Positions 16,179 through 24,556 of a stretch of DNA of 64,000 nucleotides are shown piece after piece; the first letter of the stretch is position 1, and every line of letters begins with the position of its first letter. The stretch is taken from the NCBI RefSeq assembly GCF_039134705.1, contig NZ_CP146256.1, forward strand, positions 2,852,001 through 2,916,000, written 5' to 3'. The translations under genes were made by a program, and so were the position numbers. The notes under the pieces were generated by a model that was given only the letters and a program-made list of their open reading frames with translations, had not been told where the DNA came from and ran no database searches. The stretch is from Kineothrix sp. IPX-CK. GTDB lineage: Bacteria > Bacillota > Clostridia > Lachnospirales > Lachnospiraceae.

Positions 16179-17669
16179 TTACTTAAGCTTTAAGAACTCT
16201 TCCACTGTTTTTTGCATCGCTTCTTTATCGCAGATATAGTCGTGAATTACCGGTGCTGATTTTATTTCCTCAATAGCTTCGGGTACGGCTACGTTAGCCA
16301 GTGCAGACAGCTCATCCACCAGTTCGAAATCCGACATTCTATCGTATTTCTCATCGATTGCATTCATCACGCTTCTCGTAAACTTGAAGGGACTTGCAGT
16401 AGAAGCGATGACCGTAGGCGTCTCGTCCTTGGTCTCCTCCTTATACTTGCCGTATACGCAGGCCGCAACCGCAGTGTGCGTATCGATGACATATCCAGTC
16501 TCCTCATACAAGGCCTTGATGGTGGCCGCCGTCTCCTGCTCGGAAGCGTAATTTCCGTAGAAATCTGCAAGAAGTGCTCTCATTGGCTCCGTAATCTCAT
16601 ATTTGCCGTCTCCGCCCAAAGCCTTCATAAGCTGTGCCGTCTTATCTCCGTCACTTTCCGCTATTTTATATATTAACCGCTCCAAATTGCTGGAAATAAG
16701 AATATCCATCGAAGGAGAGCTGGTCAGAACAAATTCTCTGTTTCTATCATATACACCGGTCCTAAAGAAATCATAAAGCACCTTATTGTCATTAGAAGCG
16801 CAAATCAGTTTATCGATAGGAAGTCCCATGTTCTTCGCATAAAACGCTGCCAGAATATTGCCGAAATTGCCCGTAGGAACCACTACGTTGATCTTCTCCC
16901 CCTCTGTTATTTTCTCTTCCGCAAGCAGTGTTGCGTAAGCATACACGTAATATACGATCTGAGGAACGAGACGGCCGATATTGATGGAATTAGCAGAAGA
17001 AAACTGGTAGCCCTGCCCGTCCATCCTCTTTGCAAGCTCCTTATCCGCGAAGATGCACTTCACTCCGGTCTGAGCATCGTCGAAGTTCCCGTGGATACCA
17101 ACTACATATGTATTATCGCCCTTCTGTGTAACCATTTGCTTCTCCTGAATTGGACTTACACCGTTTTTAGGGTAAAATACGATAATCCTCGTACCTTCTA
17201 CGCCTGCAAAGCCCGCAAGTGCCGCCTTGCCCGTATCGCCCGAGGTCGCTGTGAGAATGACGATTTCATTCGTTACATTGTTCTTTTTCGCTGCCGTGGT
17301 CATTAAATGAGGCAGGATGGACAATGCCATATCCTTAAAAGCAATGGTAGCTCCATGAAACAGTTCGAGGTAATAAGCCTTGTCCGCGCTTACTAAAGGA
17401 GCAATAGATTCCGTATCGAATTTCGAATCATAAGCACGTCCGATGCAGTTTTTCAGTTCTTCCTCCGTAAAATCCGTCAGGTACAGCTTCATGACTTCAT
17501 AGGCCACTTCCTGATAGGTCATGCCTGCCAGTTCCTTCAGGCTCTTGTCAAGTGCCGGAACGTGGTCGGGAACGAATAATCCTCCATCCTCGGATATACC
17601 TTTTAAAATGGCCTCCGATGCCCTTACCCGTATACCGTTATTTCTCGTACTGTTATATAATACTTCCAT
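16179..17669 (-). CDS. thrC: Threonine synthase
   Basis: PLP enzyme converting O-phosphohomoserine to threonine, 496 aa, the long form. An N-terminal domain with STRNNGIRVRASEAILKG leads to the PLP lysine in HGATIAFKDMALS, followed by TATSGDTGKAALAGF. FYPKNGVSPIQEKQM and the VVPTGNFGNILAA phosphate-binding segment are also clear. It is followed by the small membrane protein. The short upstream gap shows no T-box or leader peptide, so regulation is not visible. Confidence 0.96.
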   Translation of the reverse strand: MEVLYNSTRNNGIRVRASEAILKGISEDGGLFVPDHVPALDKSLKELAGMTYQEVAYEVMKLYLTDFTEEELKNCIGRAYDSKFDTESIAPLVSADKAYYLELFHGATIAFKDMALSILPHLMTTAAKKNNVTNEIVILTATSGDTGKAALAGFAGVEGTRIIVFYPKNGVSPIQEKQMVTQKGDNTYVVGIHGNFDDAQTGVKCIFADKELAKRMDGQGYQFSSANSINIGRLVPQIVYYVYAYATLLAEEKITEGEKINVVVPTGNFGNILAAFYAKNMGLPIDKLICASNDNKVLYDFFRTGVYDRNREFVLTSSPSMDILISSNLERLIYKIAESDGDKTAQLMKALGGDGKYEITEPMRALLADFYGNYASEQETAATIKALYEETGYVIDTHTAVAACVYGKYKEETKDETPTVIASTASPFKFTRSVMNAIDEKYDRMSDFELVDELSALANVAVPEAIEEIKSAPVIHDYICDKEAMQKTVEEFLKLK

Positions 17670-17769
17670 TGTGCCACCTCTCAGCTCTTTTTATCTTAGA
17701 GTCCCTTGCGTGAGACGCTGTTATCGGTTAATAAGTATAACATATATTTTATATCCGTGCAACGCCATG

Positions 17770-18396
17770 TCATGAGAAAAATTCATGTCCGCCATAAGAA
17801 AACAGCAAAGTCAGGCTGTTATCGAACCATTTCATTTTCTCGGGGTCCGCATACTTTCGCGATGCAAAATAAAGAGCACCCTTCGTAATGTCCTCTCCAT
17901 ACAGTACCTTGTCCACCGCTTCCTTCGTTTCCTCACTGACGCTCACCTTCTCATACCTTCCGTCCGAAATAGGGGAGAACTGGGCGACCCCATTCTCTCT
18001 CTGGAATACGACCTCCTTTACGGTATCAGGGAATTTATTGCTTTCCACCCGATTCATTACCACTCCGGCAACCAGCATCTTGCCTGTAATATCCTCTCCT
18101 CCCGCTTCCGCTTCCACGATTCTTAAAAGTACCTCATAATCTTCCTTGGCCAGCGTGTATTTCGCTTTTTTCTCGATGACATTGTAGTCTACTACCCTCT
18201 GTCCTGACGACGCTCGCGTTACCAACCGGATAAATGTGGCCGCGTCCAGACGCGCCTGATCCTCCATAAAACGGATTTGAAACGCCGGGGTAGCAGCAAT
18301 TCTGTTAATCTGCAGTTCCTTCACATTAAACCACGTGACGGCGAGGATCACATTACACAACAACAATATGGTCATATTCTTTTTGTACGTCTTCAT
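17770..18396 (-). CDS. SleB/CwlJ-type cell wall hydrolase
   Basis: Exported wall hydrolase of 208 aa. One N-terminal TM/signal anchor is followed by a hydrolase_2 domain (about 90-205), as in spore cortex-lytic enzymes SleB and CwlJ. The catalytic glutamate lies in LLRIVEAEAGGE; GVVMNRV, VAQFSP and GALYFASRK are conserved. There is no peptidoglycan-binding repeat, so a vegetative role is as possible as germination. The start at 18396 has GAGG about 10 bp upstream; an ATG nine codons earlier lies within the inverted repeat upstream and has no site. Confidence 0.87.
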   Translation of the reverse strand: MKTYKKNMTILLLCNVILAVTWFNVKELQINRIAATPAFQIRFMEDQARLDAATFIRLVTRASSGQRVVDYNVIEKKAKYTLAKEDYEVLLRIVEAEAGGEDITGKMLVAGVVMNRVESNKFPDTVKEVVFQRENGVAQFSPISDGRYEKVSVSEETKEAVDKVLYGEDITKGALYFASRKYADPEKMKWFDNSLTLLFSYGGHEFFS

Positions 18397-18419
18397 ATTT
18401 TCAAGTCCTCTTTTTATTT

Positions 18420-18449
18420 TCATGAATCTTCAGTTGCCAAGATTCATGA
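18420..18449. repeat. 11-bp inverted repeat upstream of the SleB-type gene
   Basis: TCATGAATCTT (18420-18430) pairs with AAGATTCATGA (18439-18449) around an 8-nt centre. It lies 24 bp before the chosen start of the hydrolase. It may be an operator or a leader hairpin. No partner copy is seen in the window. Confidence 0.7.
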
Positions 18450-18522
18450 CCTTTATTTTTGTCATACAAATGTAACAGTTCTTTAATATTTTATACAAAG
18501 AGTGCTGAAAATATTTCTAAAT

Positions 18523-18551
18523 TTGTATTCTTTTTTCTAAAATGTTATACT
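18523..18551 (+). promoter_or_regulatory. Promoter of the AP2-domain gene
   Basis: -35 TTGTAT (18523-18528) and -10 TATACT (18546-18551), 17-bp spacer, plus strand, about 60 bp before the AP2-protein start. Confidence 0.7.
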
Positions 18552-18615
18552 TAGGATAAAATAATGACAAAATTTGAGAAAATATTATTTTTTATTCTAT
18601 AAAACGAGGGGTGCC

Positions 18616-19443
18616 ATGGATAAAAAACTTCCCGGCGTATATGCTGCAAAGAAAAAAAATAACTCCATTTATTACCGTGCTTCTATCACTTTCAGAGAAA
18701 AGCATATAAGCCTTGGAAGCTATGACCTCGAAGAAACAGCCCACCTCGCCTATAAGGAGGCTCAGTTTCTCATCAAATCCGACTCCATAAACGTAGAGGA
18801 TTACTCTCCGGATTCCCTTTTAGCCTTCGGGAAATGGGTCAGCCTGCTGAATTTCCGGGATAACGGACTTTATTTTGCAACACCTATCTACATGCGGAAG
18901 AAATATTTTTTATACTACTATTCTCTTACCTACATTCTAAAATTCGATATCGACGATTTATTCTACTATTCCTCCCGCAAAATTATGCGGAGAGGAAGCC
19001 ATCTTTTCGTTGCCGACTACGGGATGCAGGTCAATATACTCAACCGATACGGTATAAAAAATTACGCGGTGGCCGATAAAGATTACCGGTTTATCAATGG
19101 GGATCCTACCGATTTCCGTTATGAAAATATTGAAATCCTCAATCGATTTCATGGAATCAGCCATATTCCCTCCGCAAAAGGCATGAGATACAAAGTGCGC
19201 ATCCATGTGAAGGGCAATTATGTCGTGGGTGTCTATCATACGGAGGAGGAAGCCGCTATCGCCTATAATAAGGCAGTGGATGTATTAAAAAGAAACGGCA
19301 TAGACCGCAATTATTCCCTTAACTACATCGAAGGGCTTTCTCCTGCTGTCTATGCCGATATATATTCAAAACTTAAAATTTCTCCAAAATTAACTGCGCT
19401 TTCTTCAACCTATAGTAACCTTATTTCTCAGAATAGTCAATAA
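18616..19443 (+). CDS. Double AP2-domain DNA-binding protein with degenerate HNH-like centre
   Basis: Protein of 275 aa. An AP2-like module at about 5-53 (GVYAAKKKNNSIYYRASI, then EETAHLAYKEAQ) and a second at about 180-228 (GMRYKVRIHV, EEEAAIAYNKAVDVL) flank a central part. Residues 157-175 there resemble the HNH_3 signature, but the metal-site histidine of the usual DHINGD is Phe (RFINGDPTDFRYENI). AP2 modules bind DNA and are common in HNH homing endonucleases, so this looks like a domesticated, nuclease-dead relative. The start at 18616 has GAGGGG upstream. Its 3' end overlaps the convergent lysozyme gene by 23 bp. Target unknown. Confidence 0.75.
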   Translation: MDKKLPGVYAAKKKNNSIYYRASITFREKHISLGSYDLEETAHLAYKEAQFLIKSDSINVEDYSPDSLLAFGKWVSLLNFRDNGLYFATPIYMRKKYFLYYYSLTYILKFDIDDLFYYSSRKIMRRGSHLFVADYGMQVNILNRYGIKNYAVADKDYRFINGDPTDFRYENIEILNRFHGISHIPSAKGMRYKVRIHVKGNYVVGVYHTEEEAAIAYNKAVDVLKRNGIDRNYSLNYIEGLSPAVYADIYSKLKISPKLTALSSTYSNLISQNSQ

Positions 19444-20710
19444 AACTGATATTCAAATCAATATCACCTGTTATTCCGCTTACCTTGCCCTCCAGAGTAT
19501 ACTGCCACATCTGGAACTGATACGGATAATCCGGCACGTCCTCCTGCTGAGACAGCCAGATATCATAGCCGGTCAGTTTTGTCAAATCAACCTGTTTAAT
19601 CAGCCATTCCTTAGTTCCATAAACCATCGGTTTATATCCTGCATTTTTTATAGTGTCCAAAAAGGCCTTGGCTATAGTAGTCTTCTGGTCTCTGGACAAC
19701 GCTTCTATCCTCGCAGTATCATTCTTCACATATTCCATATCGAAGGCGATAGGGTAGGTTATCTTATAATTGCTTAGATTCTGCAAATTCTGAATGACGA
19801 AATTAGCCTCTTCTATCGCCTCGTCCGACGTAATAGCCTGCGAGAAAAAGTAAATACCAATGTCCAGCCCTGCTTCCGAAGCCTTCACAATATTATCCGC
19901 GAACTTCTCATCCAATACGATCTGGCCGCTACCATATCCCCTGGCTCCCAGGCGTATCATAACAAAATCGATTCCTGCCCCCTTTAGGCTGGCGAAATCT
20001 ATCTCCTCGTTATATTTGGACACATCCGCTCCCAAATAGGAAACGCTTTTTCCTTCCTGATAATAAGCCATCTTGTCAGATTTCATTGTAAGATTTGTAA
20101 AATCATAAATATTCTTCTCCAGATATGGATTGATCAGCACCCATTCCTCTGAACCGTTGGCATATGTAATCAATGTATGCTTTCCATCGTTTTCAGGCAA
20201 TTCCTGCTGTTCCCTGTCATATTGGGAATACTTATCGCCTTCTGTCTGCGCGTCCCCTAAATCCTTCAATTCAGACGTCTCGTCCTCCGATCCGCTTACA
20301 GATTTCGGCTCATCGTTCGGATACATATCCCAAAAATCCAAGTCCGAAGCCGTGAGCTTATTCTCCTCATACAGCCTCTCGATATTCCTCATCCTGCTGG
20401 CGCTGCCGTTCACCGCAAGGTCCTGCTCCCCCTCGGAAGCGACCGGCGCACTGTCTCCCGTTACACTTGAATCCCCGTGCTCCACCGCCATAACAGTTGT
20501 ATTCTGTGCTTTCTCTGCCCTAAGCTTCGCTGAAGATGCCTGCTCCTGCTTCGCAAAAAACACTACTCCAAGAATCAATAGAGCACTTAGGCTGACGCCT
20601 ATCACCACGTATTTCGCAGAAAGCTTCGCCCCTATATCGTCATTTTCTCCCGGTAATCTCATCGCTTCACTTCTTTTCCATGATTTTATATCATTGATAT
20701 CTTCCGTCAT
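19421..20710 (-). CDS. Membrane-anchored GH25 lysozyme-family hydrolase
   Basis: About 429 aa. A cytoplasmic N-terminus is followed by one TM helix (VVIGVSLSALLILGVVFFA), then a low-complexity acidic region and a C-terminal GH25 domain from about 225. GADVSKYNEEIDF carries the first catalytic-site Asp and AFDMEYV the Asp/Glu pair; MWQYTLEGKVSGITGDIDLN is the typical end. GH25 enzymes cut N-acetylmuramic acid linkages. The ribosome site is weak; I chose the ATG at 20710, but a TTG at 20752 or the ATG of MRLPGEN are alternatives. Confidence 0.88.
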   Translation of the reverse strand: MTEDINDIKSWKRSEAMRLPGENDDIGAKLSAKYVVIGVSLSALLILGVVFFAKQEQASSAKLRAEKAQNTTVMAVEHGDSSVTGDSAPVASEGEQDLAVNGSASRMRNIERLYEENKLTASDLDFWDMYPNDEPKSVSGSEDETSELKDLGDAQTEGDKYSQYDREQQELPENDGKHTLITYANGSEEWVLINPYLEKNIYDFTNLTMKSDKMAYYQEGKSVSYLGADVSKYNEEIDFASLKGAGIDFVMIRLGARGYGSGQIVLDEKFADNIVKASEAGLDIGIYFFSQAITSDEAIEEANFVIQNLQNLSNYKITYPIAFDMEYVKNDTARIEALSRDQKTTIAKAFLDTIKNAGYKPMVYGTKEWLIKQVDLTKLTGYDIWLSQQEDVPDYPYQFQMWQYTLEGKVSGITGDIDLNISFIDYSEK

Positions 20711-20806
20711 TTGCTTCACTAACAATTTAACATGAAATCGGTCTGTTCGCAAGTCTCTGCACGTTTCCCATATCCCATCGTGTGTGACCTTGTCAGCTGA
20801 TGAAGC

Positions 20807-21607
20807 CTATGCTCTCTTCAAAATAGTCTTTTTCGGACACTTTTCCATGCAGACACCACATTCGATACACTTTTCGTAATCGATAGCAGCGTTAAAGTCT
20901 ACAACGTCCACCGCCTCCGAAGGGCAGTTTCTCTTACAAAGCTGGCAACCGATACAGCCCACCGTACAGTTCTTGGTGGTCTGCTGCCCCTTGTCCTTGG
21001 AGTTACATGCCACCATATATTGGGCATCGTAAGGTATCAGCTCAATCAAAGATTTCGGGCATACCTCCACGCATTTTCCGCAGGCTTTGCATGCCTCCTT
21101 GTCGACTACCGCCACCCCTTTCACTACATGAATCGCGTCGAAAGGGCAGGCCGTAACGCAGCTTCCGCCGCCGAGGCAGCCATAGTTACATGACTTAGGA
21201 CCTCCATTTGGTACAAAGGCCAGCATGCGGCAGTCCTGTACTCCAAAATATTCGTAATCCACCGAAGTTTTATCGAAGTCGCCCTGACATTTCACGAAGG
21301 CCGTCTTTCTAACCGCTTCCTCAGCTTTCACTCCCATGATTCCGGCGATGACCTTGCCCACCGCCTCTCCGCCTACCGGACAGGCACCCACTGCAGCTTC
21401 TCCCCTGACAATGGCCGAAGCCAGACCGGAGCAACCGGGAAAGCCGCAGCCTCCGCAGTTATTTCCGGGCAGTGCTGCCAGCACCGCTTCTTCTCTTTCA
21501 TCTACGTCTACCCTGAACTTGATTGCCGCGATGCCTAGAAACAGACCGATAAAAAGTCCGATTCCTCCCACAATCGCCATAGCAATTACAACACCTACTG
21601 TACTCAT
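20807..21607 (-). CDS. rnfB: Rnf electron transport complex subunit B
   Basis: Iron-sulfur subunit that takes electrons from ferredoxin into the membrane-bound Rnf complex, 266 aa. There is an N-terminal TM helix (about 5-28), then a 4Fe-4S motif C51, C54, C59, C76 (NNCGGCGFPGC), then several ferredoxin-type C-x2-C-x2-C-x3-CP clusters. These include CKACGKCVEVCP, CIGCQLCKRNCP and CIECGVCMEKCP. It is last in the operon, 12 bp after rnfA, with GGAGG before the start. Confidence 0.96.
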   Translation of the reverse strand: MSTVGVVIAMAIVGGIGLFIGLFLGIAAIKFRVDVDEREEAVLAALPGNNCGGCGFPGCSGLASAIVRGEAAVGACPVGGEAVGKVIAGIMGVKAEEAVRKTAFVKCQGDFDKTSVDYEYFGVQDCRMLAFVPNGGPKSCNYGCLGGGSCVTACPFDAIHVVKGVAVVDKEACKACGKCVEVCPKSLIELIPYDAQYMVACNSKDKGQQTTKNCTVGCIGCQLCKRNCPSEAVDVVDFNAAIDYEKCIECGVCMEKCPKKTILKRA

Positions 21608-21619
21608 CCCGCATACCTC

Positions 21620-22213
21620 CTACAGCAAACCCGAAAATCCACAAAAAGCAATTGCCATAAGCCCCGCCGTTACGAGCACAATAGGCATTCCTTTAAAGGA
21701 TTCCGGTATATCATTATATTCCATCTTCTCTCGTATGCCCGCCAATATCAGAATTGCAATTGTAAATCCTACCGAGGTTGCAAAGCCATTGACAATGCCG
21801 GTAACGATATCGTATTTCTTCTGAACGTTCACGAGGGCGATACCGAGCACCGCACAATTTGTCGTAATCAGCGGCAAATATACGCCAAGCGACTGATAAA
21901 GGGAAGGTATGAATTTCTTAAGGAACATCTCCACAAACTGAACCAGCGCCGCTATAACAAGAATAAATACGATGGTTTGCAAATACGTAATATTAAGCGC
22001 CTGAAGAACATACTTATAAATCACTCCCGATACTGCAGAGGCCAGCGTTATGACGAAAATAACCGATATTCCCATTCCTGCGGCCGTCTCCGTCTTCTTT
22101 GAAACTCCTAAAAACGGACACAAGCCCAAGAACTGGCTAAGGACAACATTGCTCACAAGGGAAGAGCCCACCAGAATAGTAAGTAAATCCTTGATATTTA
22201 TATCAATAATCAT
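21620..22213 (-). CDS. rnfA: Rnf electron transport complex subunit A
   Basis: Integral membrane subunit, 197 aa with six TM helices, the usual size. LGLCPFLGVSKK near the N-terminus holds the conserved cysteine thought to share a membrane FeS cluster with RnfE. LGVYLPLITTNCAVLG and the second half-repeat are typical. Its start overlaps the rnfE stop by 11 bp, so translation is coupled. Confidence 0.96.
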   Translation of the reverse strand: MIIDINIKDLLTILVGSSLVSNVVLSQFLGLCPFLGVSKKTETAAGMGISVIFVITLASAVSGVIYKYVLQALNITYLQTIVFILVIAALVQFVEMFLKKFIPSLYQSLGVYLPLITTNCAVLGIALVNVQKKYDIVTGIVNGFATSVGFTIAILILAGIREKMEYNDIPESFKGMPIVLVTAGLMAIAFCGFSGLL

Positions 22214-22988
22214 TCACTTCATCCTCCTTTCCAGCAGTATCATCCGTTATTTCAGTAATTTCTATCTCCTTTATTTTTTCCTTTTCAGCACGCTTACTGG
22301 TATCGTAAAACCGGTGACCGCAGCCAGTATCAGAACAATTCATACAGTCTTCGCTGCAGCCCGACTGAATCTTAGAAACATCTCTGCCCTTTCTCTTACC
22401 TTTTATCTTGATCTTATTCTGAATAGCCGTAAGAGCCGCAAGAACAAAGAACGCTCCGGGTGCCATGATGAAAATAGTGCATGGTACATAGGCTTCCGGC
22501 ATGATATGATATCCGAACAGTTCTCCTGCTCCTATGATCTCCCTCACCGCACCGATACAAGTGAGGGCAAAGGAAAAGCCCAGTCCCATTCCCACACCGT
22601 CAAAAAAAGACGGAATAACAGAGTTTTTCGAGGCGTAAGCCTCAGCCCTTCCCAAAATAATGCAGTTAACTACAATGAGCGGTATGTATATTCCGAGCGC
22701 ATCGTATAAAGACGGAAGAAAGCCCTCCAAAAGAAGCTCCATCATCGTGACGAAGGAAGCTATTACAACGATGAACGCAGGAATCCTAACTTTGTCCGGG
22801 ATAATGTTCCTAAGCAGGGAAATAAACATATTGCTGAGCGCCAGCACCACCATCGTTGTCAATCCCATGCCCAGACCATTAACCGCCGAAGTCGTCACCG
22901 CTAAGGTTGGACACATTCCAAGCATCAGCACGAAGGTTGGGTTTTCTTTTACCAGACCGTTAAAAAGCCTTTCATTTACACTATTCAT
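22203..22988 (-). CDS. rnfE: Rnf electron transport complex subunit E with Cys-rich C-terminal tail
   Basis: Integral membrane subunit, 261 aa. Six TM helices (about 15-190) carry LMLGMCPTLAVT and IPLIVVNCIILGRAEA, the pseudo-inverted partner of RnfA. Usual RnfE ends near 200-230 aa. Here residues 195-261 form a soluble tail with a basic stretch, then C211-x3-C215-x2-C218-x4-C223 and H225, then an acidic Glu/Asp-rich end. The tail could bind a metal or an FeS centre. The start at 22988 has GGAGGGAG and overlaps the rnfG stop by 8 bp; a longer frame to 23051 would run into rnfG. Confidence 0.94.
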   Translation of the reverse strand: MNSVNERLFNGLVKENPTFVLMLGMCPTLAVTTSAVNGLGMGLTTMVVLALSNMFISLLRNIIPDKVRIPAFIVVIASFVTMMELLLEGFLPSLYDALGIYIPLIVVNCIILGRAEAYASKNSVIPSFFDGVGMGLGFSFALTCIGAVREIIGAGELFGYHIMPEAYVPCTIFIMAPGAFFVLAALTAIQNKIKIKGKRKGRDVSKIQSGCSEDCMNCSDTGCGHRFYDTSKRAEKEKIKEIEITEITDDTAGKEDEVNDY

Positions 22989-23625
22989 TGCCGCTCCCTC
23001 CTTCCATGATGTTCGTATTAAGAAACGTACGGAAATAATAAAGTCCGGCATTTACACCATTCGTAACCGCATTGGTCGTAATCGTCGCTCCACTGATCGC
23101 ATCAATCTGGTTATCTCTCTGAGCACCCGATTTCGTATATTCGAAGAAATCCACCTGCTTATCCGCAAATTGTGGTTTCAGCACTTCCTCCGCACGCATA
23201 CCGAGTCCGGCAGTCTCCGATATTGACAAGATGGAGATTCCATTCAATGTACCACCTTCTCCTATACCCAGCATGAACTGGATGTCCCCGCTGTAGCCTT
23301 CATGGTCGGTTACTGTAATGACATAACCTAACATATTGTTATCGGCATCCAAAGCCTTCATAACCTCATCGATATCCACGGCTTCAAAGCCGAGCTCGCT
23401 CTTTTGTAACACCCATTCATCCTCCGCCTGTGCTGTCTGGACGATTTCGAAGCTTTCCGCCTCGGAAAAGACCTCTTTGCAGGCCTCTTGTTTTACCTTT
23501 GCCTTCTGCGTAGCAATAGGTTCCTTCGTCACCTGATAAACCACACCCAGAATAAGGCCTGCCGACAGCGTAATGACGAAGAGTATAAGAGCGTCTTTCA
23601 ACATTCCTTTTATATGATCATTCAT
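22981..23625 (-). CDS. rnfG: Rnf electron transport complex subunit G
   Basis: Membrane-anchored flavoprotein, 214 aa. One TM helix (about 10-30) is followed by an extracytoplasmic FMN-binding domain. The motif ISGATITTNAV has the threonine that takes FMN covalently, placed by the ApbE flavin transferase. TAGLGMRA and the preceding FMN-domain core are clear. It overlaps rnfD by 8 bp (ATGAATGA) with GGAGGG upstream. Confidence 0.95.
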   Translation of the reverse strand: MNDHIKGMLKDALILFVITLSAGLILGVVYQVTKEPIATQKAKVKQEACKEVFSEAESFEIVQTAQAEDEWVLQKSELGFEAVDIDEVMKALDADNNMLGYVITVTDHEGYSGDIQFMLGIGEGGTLNGISILSISETAGLGMRAEEVLKPQFADKQVDFFEYTKSGAQRDNQIDAISGATITTNAVTNGVNAGLYYFRTFLNTNIMEGGSGNE

Positions 23626-24556
23626 GCACTTTCCCTCCTTTTGTACCGAACGCCTTAGGAAAGGTCATTTTTTCAATAAGCGGAACGAGGAGATTACCTA
23701 TAATAATCGCATAGGAAACACCCTCCGCCGACGGTCCGAACGAACGGAAGATGCCCGTAAGAACGCCCAGAATAATTCCGTAAATATACTGTCCTTTCTT
23801 GGTAATCGGACGGGTCACATAGTCCGTCGCCATGAAAAATGCACCCAGCATTAAGCCTCCTCCTGCAAGCTGTGCGCTGATATATGCCGGATCTGCTCCA
23901 TGGCTGCCAAATAAACATAGAAATATCACGAAGCTTATGATATAGCTGCCGGGCACCCTTAAATCAATAATTCCCAGCAGAATTAAAAGACAGGCGCCGG
24001 CTATAATAGCTATCATAGAGGTTTCTCCAATGGTTCCTGCTGTCCTACCGATAATCATATCCAGAATGTTCACGGCTTCTCCATTTTCTATCAGGGCAAG
24101 CGGAGTAGCTCCGCTATAAGCATCCACCTCGAAGTTGTTCATGATGGGAGTAAAGGATATGAGTAAAAAACATCTCGCCGCCAACGCAGGGTTCATGAAG
24201 TTTTGCCCCAGACCCCCAAACAGCACCTTTACCACCAAAATAGCGAATATCCCACCAATCATGCCAATCCACCAAGGAACGGAAGAAGGCAGGTTAAGTG
24301 CCAGTAAAAGTCCGGTAACCACAGCGGAATAGTCACCTATTGTCACTGGTTTATTCATCAGTTTTTCGTATGTATATTCCGTAAGAACAGCAGACCCCAC
24401 CGTCACACCTATCAAAATCAGCGCGTCCATTCCAAAATTATAGATACCGAAGCCCGCGGCAGGTAGCAGCGCAATTAATACGGAGAGCATAATACTGCTC
24501 GTTGTTACCTTGGACCTAACATGGGGATTGGAGGATACCTTCATCAAATCACTCAC
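23618..24556 (-). CDS. rnfD: Rnf electron transport complex subunit D
   Basis: Integral membrane subunit, 312 aa with eight or more helices. It carries the covalent FMN site SGATPLA (near residue 147) and TDYVTRPITKKGQ, the family signature before the last helices. RnfD is considered part of the ion path. The start codon is GTG at 24556, directly after the rnfC stop, with AGGAGG 8 bp upstream. Confidence 0.95.
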   Translation of the reverse strand: MSDLMKVSSNPHVRSKVTTSSIMLSVLIALLPAAGFGIYNFGMDALILIGVTVGSAVLTEYTYEKLMNKPVTIGDYSAVVTGLLLALNLPSSVPWWIGMIGGIFAILVVKVLFGGLGQNFMNPALAARCFLLISFTPIMNNFEVDAYSGATPLALIENGEAVNILDMIIGRTAGTIGETSMIAIIAGACLLILLGIIDLRVPGSYIISFVIFLCLFGSHGADPAYISAQLAGGGLMLGAFFMATDYVTRPITKKGQYIYGIILGVLTGIFRSFGPSAEGVSYAIIIGNLLVPLIEKMTFPKAFGTKGGKVHE

